Positions 1-11,700 of a stretch of 21,165 bases of DNA are shown here, piece by piece. The position numbers were made by a program, and so were the translations under genes. The notes beneath the pieces were generated by a model that saw only the letters and a program-made list of their open reading frames with translations, did no database searches and had not been told where the DNA came from. Each line of letters opens with the position of its first letter. Position 1 is the first letter of the stretch. This DNA is from JBGTCY01 sp041748615. GTDB taxonomy: Bacteria > Bacteroidota > Bacteroidia > Chitinophagales > CAIOSU01. Location of the stretch: NCBI GenBank assembly GCA_041748615.1, contig JBGTCY010000099.1:1-21165 (forward strand), read 5' to 3'.

Positions 1-330
1 TATGATGTGATGAACTCAAAACATATTGGGGCGGACATGAACTTCGCCTGGTACAACGCTGAAATAGCCGTGATGGGACCGCAGGGAGCGGCAGAAATTA
101 TTTTCAAACATGAAATCAGCAATGCCAAAGACCCGCAGGCAAAGCTGAAAGAAAAGTCAGATGAATATACGGAAATGTTTGCCAACCCCTACCGCGCTGC
201 CGCCCGTGGATTTATTGATGAAGTGATTAAGCCGGAAGAAACCAGGCACAAACTCATCAAATCTTTCGAAATGCTGGAAAACAAAGCGGTGAAACTGCCG
301 AAGAAAAAACACGGGAATATTCCGCTTTAG
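1..330 (+). CDS. Acyl-CoA carboxylase carboxyltransferase (beta) subunit, C-terminal fragment
   Basis: The reading frame is open from base 1 (Y-D-V-M-N-S-K-H...) to a TAG stop at 328-330, so this is the last ~109 residues of a gene that begins outside the window. The segment contains AEIAVMGPQGAAEIIF and NPYRAAARGFIDEVI followed by a conserved TR. Both are characteristic of the C-terminal carboxyltransferase half of propionyl-CoA/methylmalonyl-CoA type carboxylase beta subunits, which are usually a little over 500 residues. Family members transfer the carboxyl group from carboxybiotin to an acyl-CoA in the cytoplasm, typically in propionate or branched-chain amino acid metabolism. The exact acyl-CoA substrate cannot be read from this fragment. 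The internal GTG/ATG codons at 7 and 10 are not starts. The gene converges on the giant minus-strand gene, leaving 114 bp between their stop codons. Confidence 0.9.
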   Translation, partial: YDVMNSKHIGADMNFAWYNAEIAVMGPQGAAEIIFKHEISNAKDPQAKLKEKSDEYTEMFANPYRAAARGFIDEVIKPEETRHKLIKSFEMLENKAVKLPKKKHGNIPL

Positions 331-444
331 GGCATATTTCCATAACAACTTCCTAAATGCGTCTAACATCTAAAGTCTAATATCTGCTTGCAGAAGCACT
401 AATCGGAAATATTATTTTGACAGCATTACTAAATTGTCCTTGAA
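331..444. other. Convergent intergenic region
   Basis: Short AT-rich gap between two convergent genes. It contains a small perfect hairpin on either strand (TGCTT-GCAG-AAGCA, 385-398) and the left arm of a 7-bp inverted repeat (433-439 with 453-459) whose loop holds the stop codon of the minus-strand gene. Neither is followed by a clear T-run, so neither is a convincing intrinsic terminator. Confidence 0.4.
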
Positions 445-3400
445 TTATTTCTGGACAATCACTTTCTGACGCCACCTTTCTCCGTTCTCGCTGATGATGG
501 TAACAATGTAAACACCGGTCATAACGGCACCGGGCAAATCAACAATTTCCTGTAAAGTATTATTGAAGTGAAGTCCGGTTTGAATTAATTCCCTGCCGTT
601 GAGGTCAGTGAATGAAAACGAATAGTTAGTTTCTGATTCCTGTGGCTCCACTCCGTCCATTTTAATATTAACCTGGTTAGTCGTGATTGGATTTGGATGA
701 ATTGAAAATTGAAGAACCCCGTTTTCGACAGTGACTGAAACGATGTTTGAGTATTCATAAGCACCGTCAAAATCAGTTTGCTTCAGGCGATAATAAGAAA
801 CCCCGGAATGCGGACGCATATCCACGAGATTATATTCATTGACAACGCTGCTGTTTCCCTTGCCGGGAACAGAACCAACGATTTCAAAATCAATTCCGTT
901 TTTCGAACGCTCCACCGTGAAGAAATCGTTGTTGGTTTCCGTGGCGGTGACCCACGTTATCAGTACTGAATTTTTAACCGCAACCGCTTTGAAATTGATT
1001 AACTCAATCGGCAATCCCGCACCGGTGCCTTCTCCCCTGCCAATGCCAAACTCAGAAAATGAAGTCAGCATGTTTCTTTGAGCATACCCGCTTGCCAAAG
1101 TTCTGCCGGGATGGTCATTATTATTCAGCGCGCCATTGCCATTTGACCAATCATTTGCCGTGACACTGCCTACCGGGCGTTTCAATGGTGCAAAATTGTT
1201 ATCCGTCAATCCATTGATGTTCGCGGTATATAATCTGATGTTGTAAAAACCACCTGAAGGTTGCGCATCCGGTTCAATTTCCCAAACACCTTCGCTTGCT
1301 ACGGCATCATACATCAAACTGCCGTGCAACCAAATATCCCACGCAATCATGTCTAAATCGTTATGATTGTCAAGCGGCTTAAATCTTGAATCCATGTAAT
1401 CAACACCTGTCAGATTGTTGTTTAATAAATCAGCGCGGTAATAGTTGTTTGCGGCAACTCCGTTTCCAACCGGAAAAACATACGTGGATGTGTTGGAAGC
1501 AATTTGTCTTCTGAGATTGCCATTGATAAAACTTGATTCACTAAAATCCGAAATCGCATTGTGTGCATCGGACAAAATTGTGATTCTGTTTGCGCCTCCC
1601 GTAGTGATGACACCATCTGTGAGGGTCAATTGATTCAGAACGGTTAAACCATCATTCATATTTATTCCATTGCCTGAATTATTGATGACAAGATTATAAA
1701 AAGCATCATCACTTGTTGTCACATTCTGCAATGTATTTCCATTTAAAGTAACGGTTCCGCTTCTTGGATTAAATGTTCCTGCATTCGTCCAGTTGCCCCG
1801 AACATCCAATGCATGATGACTGCCGCTTACATCCAAAGTGGTGTTATTTTCAATGGTGAGCGCACCGTTGACGGTTGTGCTTGCCGTTAAACTTTTAGTA
1901 CCGCTGCCGCTCACTTTCAATCCATGATGTATGATTGGCATAATATCCTGGTTGCCATTCACGGCATAATCAATCGTGCCGGTTTGCACATAAAGAGTTC
2001 CGTTGTTATTGATTGTTGTTCCATCAATGGAAAGTGTAGATGAGCCAAGATAAAGTGACGCGTCACTCTCAATGGTCAGCGAACCAACGGTGGCATTGCC
2101 AGAAAGCGTTAATGTGGTATTCGCTTGTATAATAGGATGATGACCGGAAGCAGGAACAACACCGGCATACCAACTGGCGGGCTGATTATAATCTCCTGAA
2201 CGGGTATTCAGGTAACGCGCTGAACCGACAGCCAGATAATTTCCATTATTAATGGTTACATTATCCGCCCTGAAAATGCTTCCTTCCTGATGTTGTAAAA
2301 AATAATAGGCAGCGCCTTCACTGAAATCTCCGTCCGCATCCACCATCAGCATCAAGCCGTTATAATTTTCGTTGACCTGTGGCATTCCGGTTGTATCAAT
2401 GGTGATTGAAACCGTGCCCACGTCTCCGGTGATATTTACGCGCCATTCCCTTGACAACCTGTTCACTTCAGTATTTGGAACTTCAGTAGAAATCCAGGAA
2501 GCAACGGAAGCGTTATCATGACCAAACAATAAATATTCTCCCGTACCGAGGTCTTCCGGAACATGAATTTTTACAAAGCCAGAAGTCGCTGAAAGGTGGA
2601 TATTCGGCAAACCATCATTGCCGATTCCGGCTACATCTTTGCCGTGAGTAGTGTTATAAGCATATAAATCATTGGCGATAGTGATGCCGTATTTCGCACC
2701 TAAGTAATTTTCAATCAGTTTACGCTGCGCGCTGTTGAGAATGGTGTTGTAAAAAATCACCTCTGCCATGTGCCCGTTAAACCGGTGTCCACTTGCCGCA
2801 TCATTATGTCCAAGAATTGTATTGTCTCCGATTGCCCGCTGCACATAAGTCAATCCGCTTTGTGATAAATTTCCATTGATATAAATATTGGAACCTGCGC
2901 TATTCAATTCCCACATCACAATCTGAGCGTTGGTTCCGGTGATTTCCACTCCTCTTGACGTACCATCATTGTATGCTCTGTCACCGGTATCACCTTCGTG
3001 CGCTAATTTCAATCTTCCAACTTTACTATCAAACAATGACTGGCGTGTAGTGCTGGTACTTTTGTAAACAATGAATACGCTGTAGTTGCTGGCTGTATGT
3101 TCAAGAGCCGCCAAATCAAAAAAGTCATCGCTTCCATCAAAAAGTACGGTTGGCATTCCGTTAAAATCCGCATTGGAAGCGGTAAACTTGGGTTGACGTG
3201 ATGCTGTTGCCTGAACCGCGTCATATTCATTTCCCGATTGGTCAAGCCAGGTACTCATTCCCGCTCCATCTCCCACGCCCGTTATTCTGTCAGCCCTGAG
3301 CCATAAAATATTGGGGTCACCATCACCTACTCCGCCCGGACCGTGGTCACTCAGATTATCATCATCCACGATGGTGTATAAAAAAACTGAATCCGCTCCC

Positions 3401-5577
3401 ACAGTGACATTCACCGGATTAGACAAAGTGATTCGCACCGTTTCATTTAATTCAATTTCCACATCATCCACAATCACCAACGGAATATCTCCGGAAGTTT
3501 CACCGGCAGAAATCGTAATCGTTCCATCCGGTAAACTAAAATCAACACCACCACCGGTGGCAGTTCCACCGGTAACTTTGTAATCCACCGAAATACTTTT
3601 CCCGGAAACCGCGGAAAGACTAACCGTTATCCCCGGAGATGAATAAGCCTCCATATTTATCATTTCTGTTACATCAAAGGATAAAACCGGAGAAGCATCA
3701 TTATCTAAAATCGTATAGGTAAATACAGACTGACTGTTAATATTCACATTATTACTGGGGTTGAACAACGTAATAATAATTGTTTCATCATCTTCATCCA
3801 ACGCATCATCTGTCACAGTAATTGGAATATTCACGGACATGCTTCCCGGAGGAATTTTAGCCCTTCCGTTATTCAAAGTGTAGTCAACACCGTTTCCCGA
3901 AGCTGTTCCCCCTGTCACTACATAATCAACCATAGTGGTATCCGATAAATTGATTTCTATTAATTCGATGGTAAAGTTCACCGGTGACACATTTTCCAAT
4001 CCGCTTGCTGATGCTGCAGCAAACTGGATTTTACGCGAATTGTCATTGTCATTAATCGTATAAGTAAATACAGAATCCTCGCCTATTGCCGTACCTGACG
4101 GTGAATTCCGAAGCGCGATGATGATGGTTTCATCCGGTTCAATTTCAGTATCATCAACAATCGTAATAGAAAAACTTCCTGTTGATACACCTGCGGGGAT
4201 GGTAACAGTTCCGCTTGCCGGGGTAAAATCATCAGTGATTGTTGCCGTTCCGCCCTTCACAACAAAATCAAGCGTGACATCTGAAGCTGAAATAAAATTC
4301 ACTTTCACGCCAATATTCACGTTTGTTCCAGATTCCAAACCATTAGCCGTTAATGCTGAAAATTCAATGATCGGCATTCCGACAGCGATTGTCAGATAAT
4401 CACCATCATTAAAACTGACATCATTTGCCACATAGTTTCCTCCATCAAACTGCAACGGAACAATTCTGCTTCCGGAAGTGAAATCTCCGTCAGTGTCCAT
4501 TAGAAGATAGTATTTTGAAAAACCCACCGGCTTGGCGGGAAGTATTGTTGTGTCAAGGCTGAATGTTACCGTTCCGACACTTCCGGTTTCGTTTAGCCGC
4601 CATTCTCTGGCTACACGATACATACTTGAATTGGGAGTTTCTGTTGTTGTCCAGGAAGTAATTCCTGCCGCGTCATGTCCCATCAATAAAAACTCATTGT
4701 TTCCAAGACTGGATGGCTCTGAGATTGTAATCAAATTCACGGAAGTCGCGACAGTATGCTGATTTGATACATCTAAACGACCAATCCCCACCACATCATT
4801 TCCGTGAACTGTTTCATAAGCGTACAAATCATTCTCTATGGTGAGTCCGTATTTCGCAGCCAGATAATTTTCAATAATAATTCTTTGCGCGTTGTTCGTG
4901 TTGTTCAGGAAAAAAATCGCTTCAGCGATATTCCCATTAAATCGTTTTCCACCACCTTTCTCATCCGCACCGATGCTGGTTCTTTCATTCATCGCTCTTT
5001 TCGTGTAGGCAAGACCGGATTGTGTTTTCACGCCATCCTCATAGATTCCGGAACCATTCTGGTCTTTAAGTTCCCATGCTACAAGTTTGGTCGCTGTCCC
5101 GATTATTTCAACCCCTCGGCCTCCCCCGTCATGATATGCTTTATCTCCTGCACCCTCGTGAGGAATTTTTAAACGGCCCGTTTTCGTATCAAATAAAAAC
5201 TGACTGGATGTGCTGGCAGTTCTATACACAAAAAATAAAGTATAGTTACTGGCAACTGAATTTAGTGTAGCGGAATGAAAAGCGAAAAAATCATCAGAGC
5301 CATCAAAAGTTACGGTAGGGCGATTATTAAAGTTGGCATTCACCTCTGTCCAGATTGGACGACTGCTTGCATTGCTTTGTGTAAAATTATTGCCATTTCC
5401 CGATTGGTCGTTCCAGGTAGTAATCGGGTTGCCGTTAGAGATACCGGTGATGGCATCGGCTTTCAGCCATAAAATATTATTGCTGCTGTTGCCCACCCCA
5501 CCGGGACCGGTTTGGGCAAGCACATTTAAACTCAACAATATCAATCCCACTATTTTCATTCCGCACCTCATAATCAT
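445..5577 (-). CDS. Giant T9SS-secreted LamG-like/Calx-beta surface protein, two-unit paralogue
   Basis: 1710-aa predicted secreted protein of unknown ligand. A signal peptide ends at about residue 22 (...LNVLAQ^TGPGGVG). The ATG at 5559 (M7, giving MKIVGLILLSLNVLAQ) is at least as good a start as 5577. Domain order: LamG-like domain ~23-242, opening with TGPGGVG and NILWLKAD; conserved companion domain ~250-400 (GHDAAGITSW, REWRLN, DTDGDF); three Calx-beta domains at ~402-513, 514-627 and 628-742, each closing with an F-x-YTI-x-D-(N/D)-D motif; a second LamG-like plus companion unit ~745-1120 without Calx-beta; beta-rich region ~1121-1520; Fn3-like domain ~1521-1620 (LPIELINF, FFTVERS, YYRLKQTDFDG); T9SS type A sorting domain ~1625-1710 (HPNP motif). 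Calx-beta domains usually bind Ca2+; adhesion or matrix function is inferred. It lies 119 bp downstream of a longer paralogue on the same strand and may share its transcript. Confidence 0.88.
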   Translation of the reverse strand: MIMRCGMKIVGLILLSLNVLAQTGPGGVGNSSNNILWLKADAITGISNGNPITTWNDQSGNGNNFTQSNASSRPIWTEVNANFNNRPTVTFDGSDDFFAFHSATLNSVASNYTLFFVYRTASTSSQFLFDTKTGRLKIPHEGAGDKAYHDGGGRGVEIIGTATKLVAWELKDQNGSGIYEDGVKTQSGLAYTKRAMNERTSIGADEKGGGKRFNGNIAEAIFFLNNTNNAQRIIIENYLAAKYGLTIENDLYAYETVHGNDVVGIGRLDVSNQHTVATSVNLITISEPSSLGNNEFLLMGHDAAGITSWTTTETPNSSMYRVAREWRLNETGSVGTVTFSLDTTILPAKPVGFSKYYLLMDTDGDFTSGSRIVPLQFDGGNYVANDVSFNDGDYLTIAVGMPIIEFSALTANGLESGTNVNIGVKVNFISASDVTLDFVVKGGTATITDDFTPASGTVTIPAGVSTGSFSITIVDDTEIEPDETIIIALRNSPSGTAIGEDSVFTYTINDNDNSRKIQFAAASASGLENVSPVNFTIELIEINLSDTTMVDYVVTGGTASGNGVDYTLNNGRAKIPPGSMSVNIPITVTDDALDEDDETIIITLFNPSNNVNINSQSVFTYTILDNDASPVLSFDVTEMINMEAYSSPGITVSLSAVSGKSISVDYKVTGGTATGGGVDFSLPDGTITISAGETSGDIPLVIVDDVEIELNETVRITLSNPVNVTVGADSVFLYTIVDDDNLSDHGPGGVGDGDPNILWLRADRITGVGDGAGMSTWLDQSGNEYDAVQATASRQPKFTASNADFNGMPTVLFDGSDDFFDLAALEHTASNYSVFIVYKSTSTTRQSLFDSKVGRLKLAHEGDTGDRAYNDGTSRGVEITGTNAQIVMWELNSAGSNIYINGNLSQSGLTYVQRAIGDNTILGHNDAASGHRFNGHMAEVIFYNTILNSAQRKLIENYLGAKYGITIANDLYAYNTTHGKDVAGIGNDGLPNIHLSATSGFVKIHVPEDLGTGEYLLFGHDNASVASWISTEVPNTEVNRLSREWRVNITGDVGTVSITIDTTGMPQVNENYNGLMLMVDADGDFSEGAAYYFLQHQEGSIFRADNVTINNGNYLAVGSARYLNTRSGDYNQPASWYAGVVPASGHHPIIQANTTLTLSGNATVGSLTIESDASLYLGSSTLSIDGTTINNNGTLYVQTGTIDYAVNGNQDIMPIIHHGLKVSGSGTKSLTASTTVNGALTIENNTTLDVSGSHHALDVRGNWTNAGTFNPRSGTVTLNGNTLQNVTTSDDAFYNLVINNSGNGINMNDGLTVLNQLTLTDGVITTGGANRITILSDAHNAISDFSESSFINGNLRRQIASNTSTYVFPVGNGVAANNYYRADLLNNNLTGVDYMDSRFKPLDNHNDLDMIAWDIWLHGSLMYDAVASEGVWEIEPDAQPSGGFYNIRLYTANINGLTDNNFAPLKRPVGSVTANDWSNGNGALNNNDHPGRTLASGYAQRNMLTSFSEFGIGRGEGTGAGLPIELINFKAVAVKNSVLITWVTATETNNDFFTVERSKNGIDFEIVGSVPGKGNSSVVNEYNLVDMRPHSGVSYYRLKQTDFDGAYEYSNIVSVTVENGVLQFSIHPNPITTNQVNIKMDGVEPQESETNYSFSFTDLNGRELIQTGLHFNNTLQEIVDLPGAVMTGVYIVTIISENGERWRQKVIVQK
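3346..5511 (-). repeat. Full ~722-aa unit of the 1710-aa protein (LamG-like + companion + 3 Calx-beta)
   Basis: Protein-level repeat unit, residues 23-744, running from the first TGPGGVG-type signature to the second (HGPGGVG at residue 745). It matches in domain order, and nearly in length, the 718-719-residue units of the neighbouring 2414-aa protein. This includes the RKI(Q/E)F linker after the first Calx-beta domain. Conservation to the second LamG-like unit of the same gene (residues 745-1120) is visible in the protein but not obvious as long identical DNA. Confidence 0.75.
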
Positions 5578-5696
5578 CCAGTTTCAACAATAAAAAAAAA
5601 CGTATTCGTACTCTGTTTTACGTAGTAAGACTTAAAATGTTTATTAAAGTTAGTTAACTGATGCGTAGTTCTGAAAACTATCCGAACAGCCTTTCA
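5578..5696. other. Spacer between the two giant paralogues
   Basis: 119 bp separating the stop of the 2414-aa gene from the start of the 1710-aa gene (both minus strand). It has an A-run at 5590-5599 (a T-run in the sense direction) close to the downstream start. It also holds most of an 11-bp perfect inverted repeat (listed separately). No clear ribosome binding site is seen, which is common in Bacteroidota. A promoter for the downstream gene could lie here, but I cannot assign one. Confidence 0.4.
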
Positions 5697-5705
5697 TCAG
5701 TTAAC
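5653..5705 (-). repeat. 11-bp perfect inverted repeat at the 3' end of the 2414-aa gene
   Basis: GTTAACTGATG at 5653-5663 pairs perfectly with CATCAGTTAAC at 5695-5705. The right arm includes the last codons and TGA stop of the 2414-aa gene. Inside the 31-nt loop is a second small stem, TAGTT (5666-5670) with AACTA (5676-5680). On the minus-strand transcript this would form a branched hairpin starting in the stop codon, ahead of the second giant gene. There is no U-run after it, so it is more likely a transcript-end or processing structure than a classical intrinsic terminator. Function is inferred only. Confidence 0.45.
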
Positions 5706-8700
5706 CATCAACTTTTGATTCAACATTGTTCCATCTTCCAGTAAAATTTTAATCACATAAAATCCGCCATTCATATTTTCCGGCAGTTTGAAATAATTTG
5801 AAATTTCATCTCCGGTTGAAATATCTTGTCTAAAAGTCATTTTACCGGTCATATCATAAATAGAAACATTCCCATTCAAACTTGCAGCGGGAGTATTTGA
5901 AAAGTGGAGTTTGAATTCCCCGTCTGTTACAGGGTTTGGAACAATGTAAAAATTCGGATTCATAATGTCAAGAAAAACTGAAACAATCCGGGAAAAAGTA
6001 AACGTGCCGTCAAAATCAGTTTGTTTCAGCCGGTAATAGGAGGTGCCCTTGAATGGTCGTCTGTCCACTGTAGAATAATAATTTGTTTCGGAACTGTTTC
6101 CCGCGCCTTCAAACACCGAAAGCGGTTCAAAATCCAATCCGTTTTGGGAGCGTTCTACTGTGAAAAAATGGTTATTGATTTCAGTGGCGGTTATCCACTC
6201 AAGGCGCACTTTTTCTTCATCGGGGATTGCCGAAAATGACAGTAATTCAATCGGCAAGCCGAAACCGTTCTCGTCTCCTCTTCCCGCGCCAAACTCAGAG
6301 AAATCCGTCAGGTTATTCCTTAAAGCATAACCGTCAGCCAATAATCTGCCCTCTCCGTCTTTAGGATTAAGTTGACCGTTGCCCGTTGACCAGTCAGCGC
6401 CTGATGTGGAATTGACGGGACGTTTCAGTACCGCGAATAAATTATCTTCCAAATCGCTGATGTTGGCAATAAATAGTTTGATATTGTATGCGCCTCCGGT
6501 CGGCTGCTGGTCGGGTTCGAGTACCCAGACGCCTTCATCGGCAATGGAATTGTAAACCAAAGTCGTATCGAAAACCGCCAACTCGCTGTCGTCATGATTA
6601 TCCAGCGGACGAAAGCGGGTGTAGAGATATGTGACATCCTCCAAACTATCATTGTCAATTTCCGCCAGAAAATAATTCGTAGCAGCAGTACCGTTACCTA
6701 TCGGGAAACTGTAAGTGTCTTCATTCACATCAATGTAACGCACCATCTGTCCGTTGATAAAAGAAGCTGAACCGAATGTTGTGAGCGCATTGCCGGAAGG
6801 ATTGGTAATCATCACCGTATCATTGCCTGTAGTGATGATGCCTTGCGTCAGTACCAATTCATTTTCGAGAATCAGGTTGCCGCTTAATGTAATCTGTGAA
6901 GATGGCTTATTGATGGTAAGGTTATAAAAATTTCTCTCGTTTGAAGTGATGGTTTGCTGAGTTGTTCCGTTGAATATCACCCTGCCGTTGCGCGGATTAA
7001 ACGCGCCACCGGTATTATTCCAATTACCGCTCAGCGTGATGTCATAGTTACTTGCGCTGACATCCAACGTACCGGCTTGTATATTTAAATTGCCTGTAAT
7101 GACTGAATGGTTGTTTAAAGTTTTATCTCCCGAACCGCTCATGGAAAGATGATAATAGCCCATTCCCGCGACCGTCTGGCTGCCGTTTGCGGCATAGTGA
7201 ATGGTTCCGGATTGCGTGTTAATGGTGCCGTAGTTGGTAATCGTGCCTTCGTCAATCGTCAGGGTGCGCGTGCCCAGATTGAGCGTTGCGCCCGAACTGA
7301 CAGTGATACTTCCCACCGTAGCATCCGCATCGAGGGTGAGCGTGGTGTTCGTCATCACAATCGGTGATTGCAGCGAGCCGGGAACAACGCCTGCGTACCA
7401 GTTGGTTGTATCGCTGAAGTTGCCGGTGTATTTATTCAGAAAGCGCGCAGCGCCAATGGTCACATAAGCGCCATCGGGAATGGTTACTAATTCAGCTCTG
7501 AAGATATCATCCTCTACATGTTCGAAAGGATAATAGGAAACATTCGTTTCAAAATCACCGTCACTGCTCACCAGCACAACCAAGCCTTGATAGTTGCCGT
7601 TTTTTGCAGGTAAAGTTGTTGTATCAACACTGATGGTAATCGTGCCCACATCGCCCGTCATATCGAAACGCCATTCGCGCTCTATCCGTTGTACTTCCAC
7701 ATTAGGCACATTATCGGTTTGCCAGGCGGCAACAGACGCGCCATCGTGACCGAAGGTGAGATATTCACCGGTTCCCAATCCGCCTGAATTGCTAACCGTG
7801 ATGATGCCGGAAGCTGCGGCAGTATGTACATCAGACGCGCCTTCACTACCGATACCGGCTACTTCATTACCATGCGTAGCATTGTATATATAGATTTCTT
7901 CTTCAACCGCAATTCCGTATTTCGCACTGAGGTAATTTTCCACCATCTTCCTCTGAACGCTGTTTAATGTTTTATTATAAAAAATCACCTCAGCGATGTT
8001 ACCGTTAAATCGCCTGTTGCCGCCATTGTTGTTGGAGCCGAGACGGGTGTTGCCGCCAATGGCGCGTTGCGTATAATCTAATCCCGATTGTGTTTCAACT
8101 CCATTGATGAAAATGGACGAACCCGTATTGTCCAACTGCCATCCTACGATGCGGGGTGTAGTGCCGGTGATTTCTGCTCCTCTTACCGCTCCATCATGAA
8201 AAGCGCCTTCATTGGTTCCGCCCCGGTGCGGCAAAGTAATTCTGCCGGTTTCCGTATCAAACAGATATTGCCGGTTGGTCACATTCGTATTATGATACAC
8301 CACAAACATATTGTAGTTGCTCACGTCATTGGTGAATGAAAAAATCAGGTTATCATCCCCGCCATCAAAAGTCACGCTCGGCATGTTATTCAAATTGGTG
8401 TTCGAATTCAGAAATACCGGTCTTTGAGCAGCCGTTCCCTGAGTGGCATTGTGTCCGTTGCCGGAAGCGTCATGCCAGGTGGCTACGGGGTCGCCATTAT
8501 TCAATGTGAGGTCATCTGCTTTCAGCCAAAGAATATTACTGAGCGCATCGCCCACCCCTCCCGGACCGGTGCTGCCGAGGTTGTCATCATCGAGTATCGT
8601 ATAAATGTGAACCGTATCCGTAGTCAGGCTCGCGTGTGTCGGATTGGATAGCGTAAAACGCACTGTTCTGTTCGGCTCGATGATTTGGTTGTCAAGTACG

Positions 8701-11700
8701 GTCAATTCAACAGTGGCAATTGTTTGCCCTGCCGGAATGGTTCTGATGACAGTGCCATACGTATAATCCACGCCCTGCACGCCTGTGCCGCCCGTTACAT
8801 TGCAATAGACCGTTACATTTCTTCCGGAAGCGGCTGACAGTTCGATATTGATGACCGGGTTTGCCTGCGACTCGCTGCCTGACGACACGGCAAGTTCAAA
8901 ACCCACTTGCGGCATCGGGTCGTTGTCGAGGATGGTGTAGGTGAAAACATTATTATCTCCGATGTTGGCATTGGCGCTGGCGTTGGAAAGCGAAATAATA
9001 ATTGTTTCATCCGCTTCATTCAAAGCATCGTTGATGATGATGATGGAAAAAGTAGTGGTGGTGTCGCCCGGTGAAATTTTTGCCGTACCGTTGGCGAGCG
9101 TGTAATCCACTCCTCCGCCTGTTGCCGTGCCGCCCGTTACCGAGTAGTTGACTGAAGTGGTATCCGAGATGTCCACCTCATTTATTCTAATCGTAACAAT
9201 GACCGGTGAAACGCTTTCATCTCCGCTGGCGGATGTGGTTTGAAATTCGATTTTGCGCGGGCTGTCATTATCAAAAATGGTGTAAGTGAATACGCTGTCA
9301 GCGTCAATGTCAATACCGCTTGATGGGTTGCGCAAGGTGATGATAATGGTTTCATCCGGCTCCTCCAAATCATCGTCAATAATGATGATTTCAAAAGAGG
9401 TTGACGTGTTGCCTGCTGTAATCGTAGCCGTGCCGTTTGCAAGCGTGTAGTCCACGCCTCCGCCCGTTGCCGTGCCGCCCGTAACTTCATAATCCACCGA
9501 AACGTCATGGCTCATTTCCATTTCCAAATCAATGGTAACCGTAACGGGGCTGACGCTTTCCAAACCGCTGGCTGATGTTGCGGAAAATGCCACCAACGGC
9601 TTGAATACGCCTACGGTTACGTAATTGCCATGTGCGATATTTATTTCGTCTGCTTCATAACTGCTATTGTTTAATGAAAGCGGGTAGCGCGTGGCATTGT
9701 TTTCAAAATCTCCATCGCTGCTCACGAGCAGGCAATATTGCGTGAAGCCGGCAGGTTTGGCGGACAGCAAAGTCGTATCCACGTTAATCGTAATGGTACC
9801 GACATTGCCGGTCATGCTCATGCGCCATTCGCGCGCAATCCGTTGCGTGAAATCATCGGGCGTGTCATCGGTGCTCCACGCAGCGGCTGATGCTCCGTTG
9901 TGTCCGAATAACAGATAATCATTTGTATTGAGCGAACTTGGATTTTCGATGCCGAGAATACCGGCTTTGGCTGCTGAATGCACATTCGGCAATCCATCGC
10001 TGCCGATGCCGCCTATTTCATAGTAGTGTGTGCTGCCGTAACTGTACAAACTCGTATCTATCGCTAATCCATACTTTGCACCCAGATAATTTTCAATGAT
10101 TTTTCGCTGCGCGGTATTGAGGGTTTTATTGAAAAAAATCATCTCCGCGATGTTGCCGTTAAAGCGCCTGTTGCCGCCTGCATTGTTCGAGCCAATCCGG
10201 GTGTTACCGCCAATGGCGCGCTGAACATAAGTCAAATCCGATTGTGTTTCCAGCCCGTTGATAAAAACGGATGAACCTGTATTATCCAACTGCCATCCCA
10301 CAATTTGCGTTGTAGCGCTGGTGTTTTGGTCACCGCGTGCCGTGCCGTCATGATAAGCTCTTTCATTATTCTGACCTCTGTGAGGCAGAATAAGCGTTCC
10401 GGTTTGCGTATCAAACAAATACTGACGGTTGGTTGTGCTGGTGCTTTTATAGACAACAAAAAATTGATAGTTGCCTGCATCTTGCGTCATAGACAAAATC
10501 ATGTTATCATCAGAGCCGTCAAAAGTAACGGTGGGCATGTCGTTGAAATCGGCATTGGCGAGCGTGAATATTGGACGTTGAGCAGCCGTGCCCTGCGTGG
10601 CGTCATGGTCATTACCCGAAGCGTCCGTCCAGGTGGCTATCGCGCTGCCGTTGGCTAAGTTCAGCGCATCTGCTTTCAGCCACAAAATATTCGAAGCGGC
10701 ATCCCCCACGCCTCCGGGTCCGGTGCTGCCGAGATTGTCGTCATCAATAATCGTGTAAGTATGGACGATATTGGAAGTCAAAGTCGCATGTGTTGTGCTT
10801 GACAGGGTAAACATAATCGTTCTGTTCACCTGGATTTCCTGATTGTCAATAATTGTTAACTCAATATTGGCTGACAACTCGCCTTCCGGAATGGTAACGG
10901 TGGTATTGCTGATAGTGAAATCCGTATTTGGAATAGCAGAACCTCCGGTGGCGTTGCAAGTTACGGTTACGTCTCTGCCCGATACAGTTGAAAGCTGCAC
11001 GGTAATCACCGGGTTCGCTACCGATTCCAAGCCGGAAGATGCCGTTAATACAAAGCCCGCCTGCGGCAACGTGTCGTTGTCGAGAATGGTGTAAGTGAAT
11101 GTGTTGCTATCGCCCACATTGGCATTTTCGCTCGCGTTGGTGAGCGAAATGATAATGGTTTCATCATGCTCGTTCAACGCGTCATTGATGATGGTAATCG
11201 AAAAAGTAGTCGTGGTATCACCCGGTGGAATTTTTGCGGTGCCGTTGGCAAGCGTGTAATCCACACCCCCGCTTGTGGCTGTGCCGCCCGTTACTGTGTA
11301 ATCTACAGAAATCGTATCGGTGATATCCACCTGATTTGTTCGAATGGTGACGATGACCGGTGAAACGCTTTCTAAACCGCTGGCAGCAGTGGTGGAAAAT
11401 TCAATTTTGCGCGCGTTGTCATTATCGAGAATAGTGTAAGTGTAAACCGTATCGGCATTTAATACAATTCCATTGGAGGGATTGCGCAAGGTGATGATAA
11501 TCGTTTCATCGTCTTCTTCTAATTCATCGTCAATGATAATGATGTCAAAAGAAGTGGAAGTATTCCCGGCTGTAATCGTAGCGGTACCATTTGCCAAAGT
11601 AAAATCCACGCCTCCGCCAGTTGCCGTTCCGCCCGTTACTTCATAATCCACCGTGACGTCATGGGTCATCGCCTGGTTTATTTCGATACCGACCGTAACG

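Noticed and set aside
433..459. 7-bp inverted repeat around the stop of the 1710-aa gene as an intrinsic terminator
   Set aside because: The loop is 13 nt, the stem is not GC-rich and no T-run follows on either strand.
4804..5172. Plus-strand ORF of 122 aa inside the 1710-aa gene
   Set aside because: Antisense shadow of a strongly conserved LamG-like domain; composition is unlike a real protein and there is no recognisable domain or start signal.
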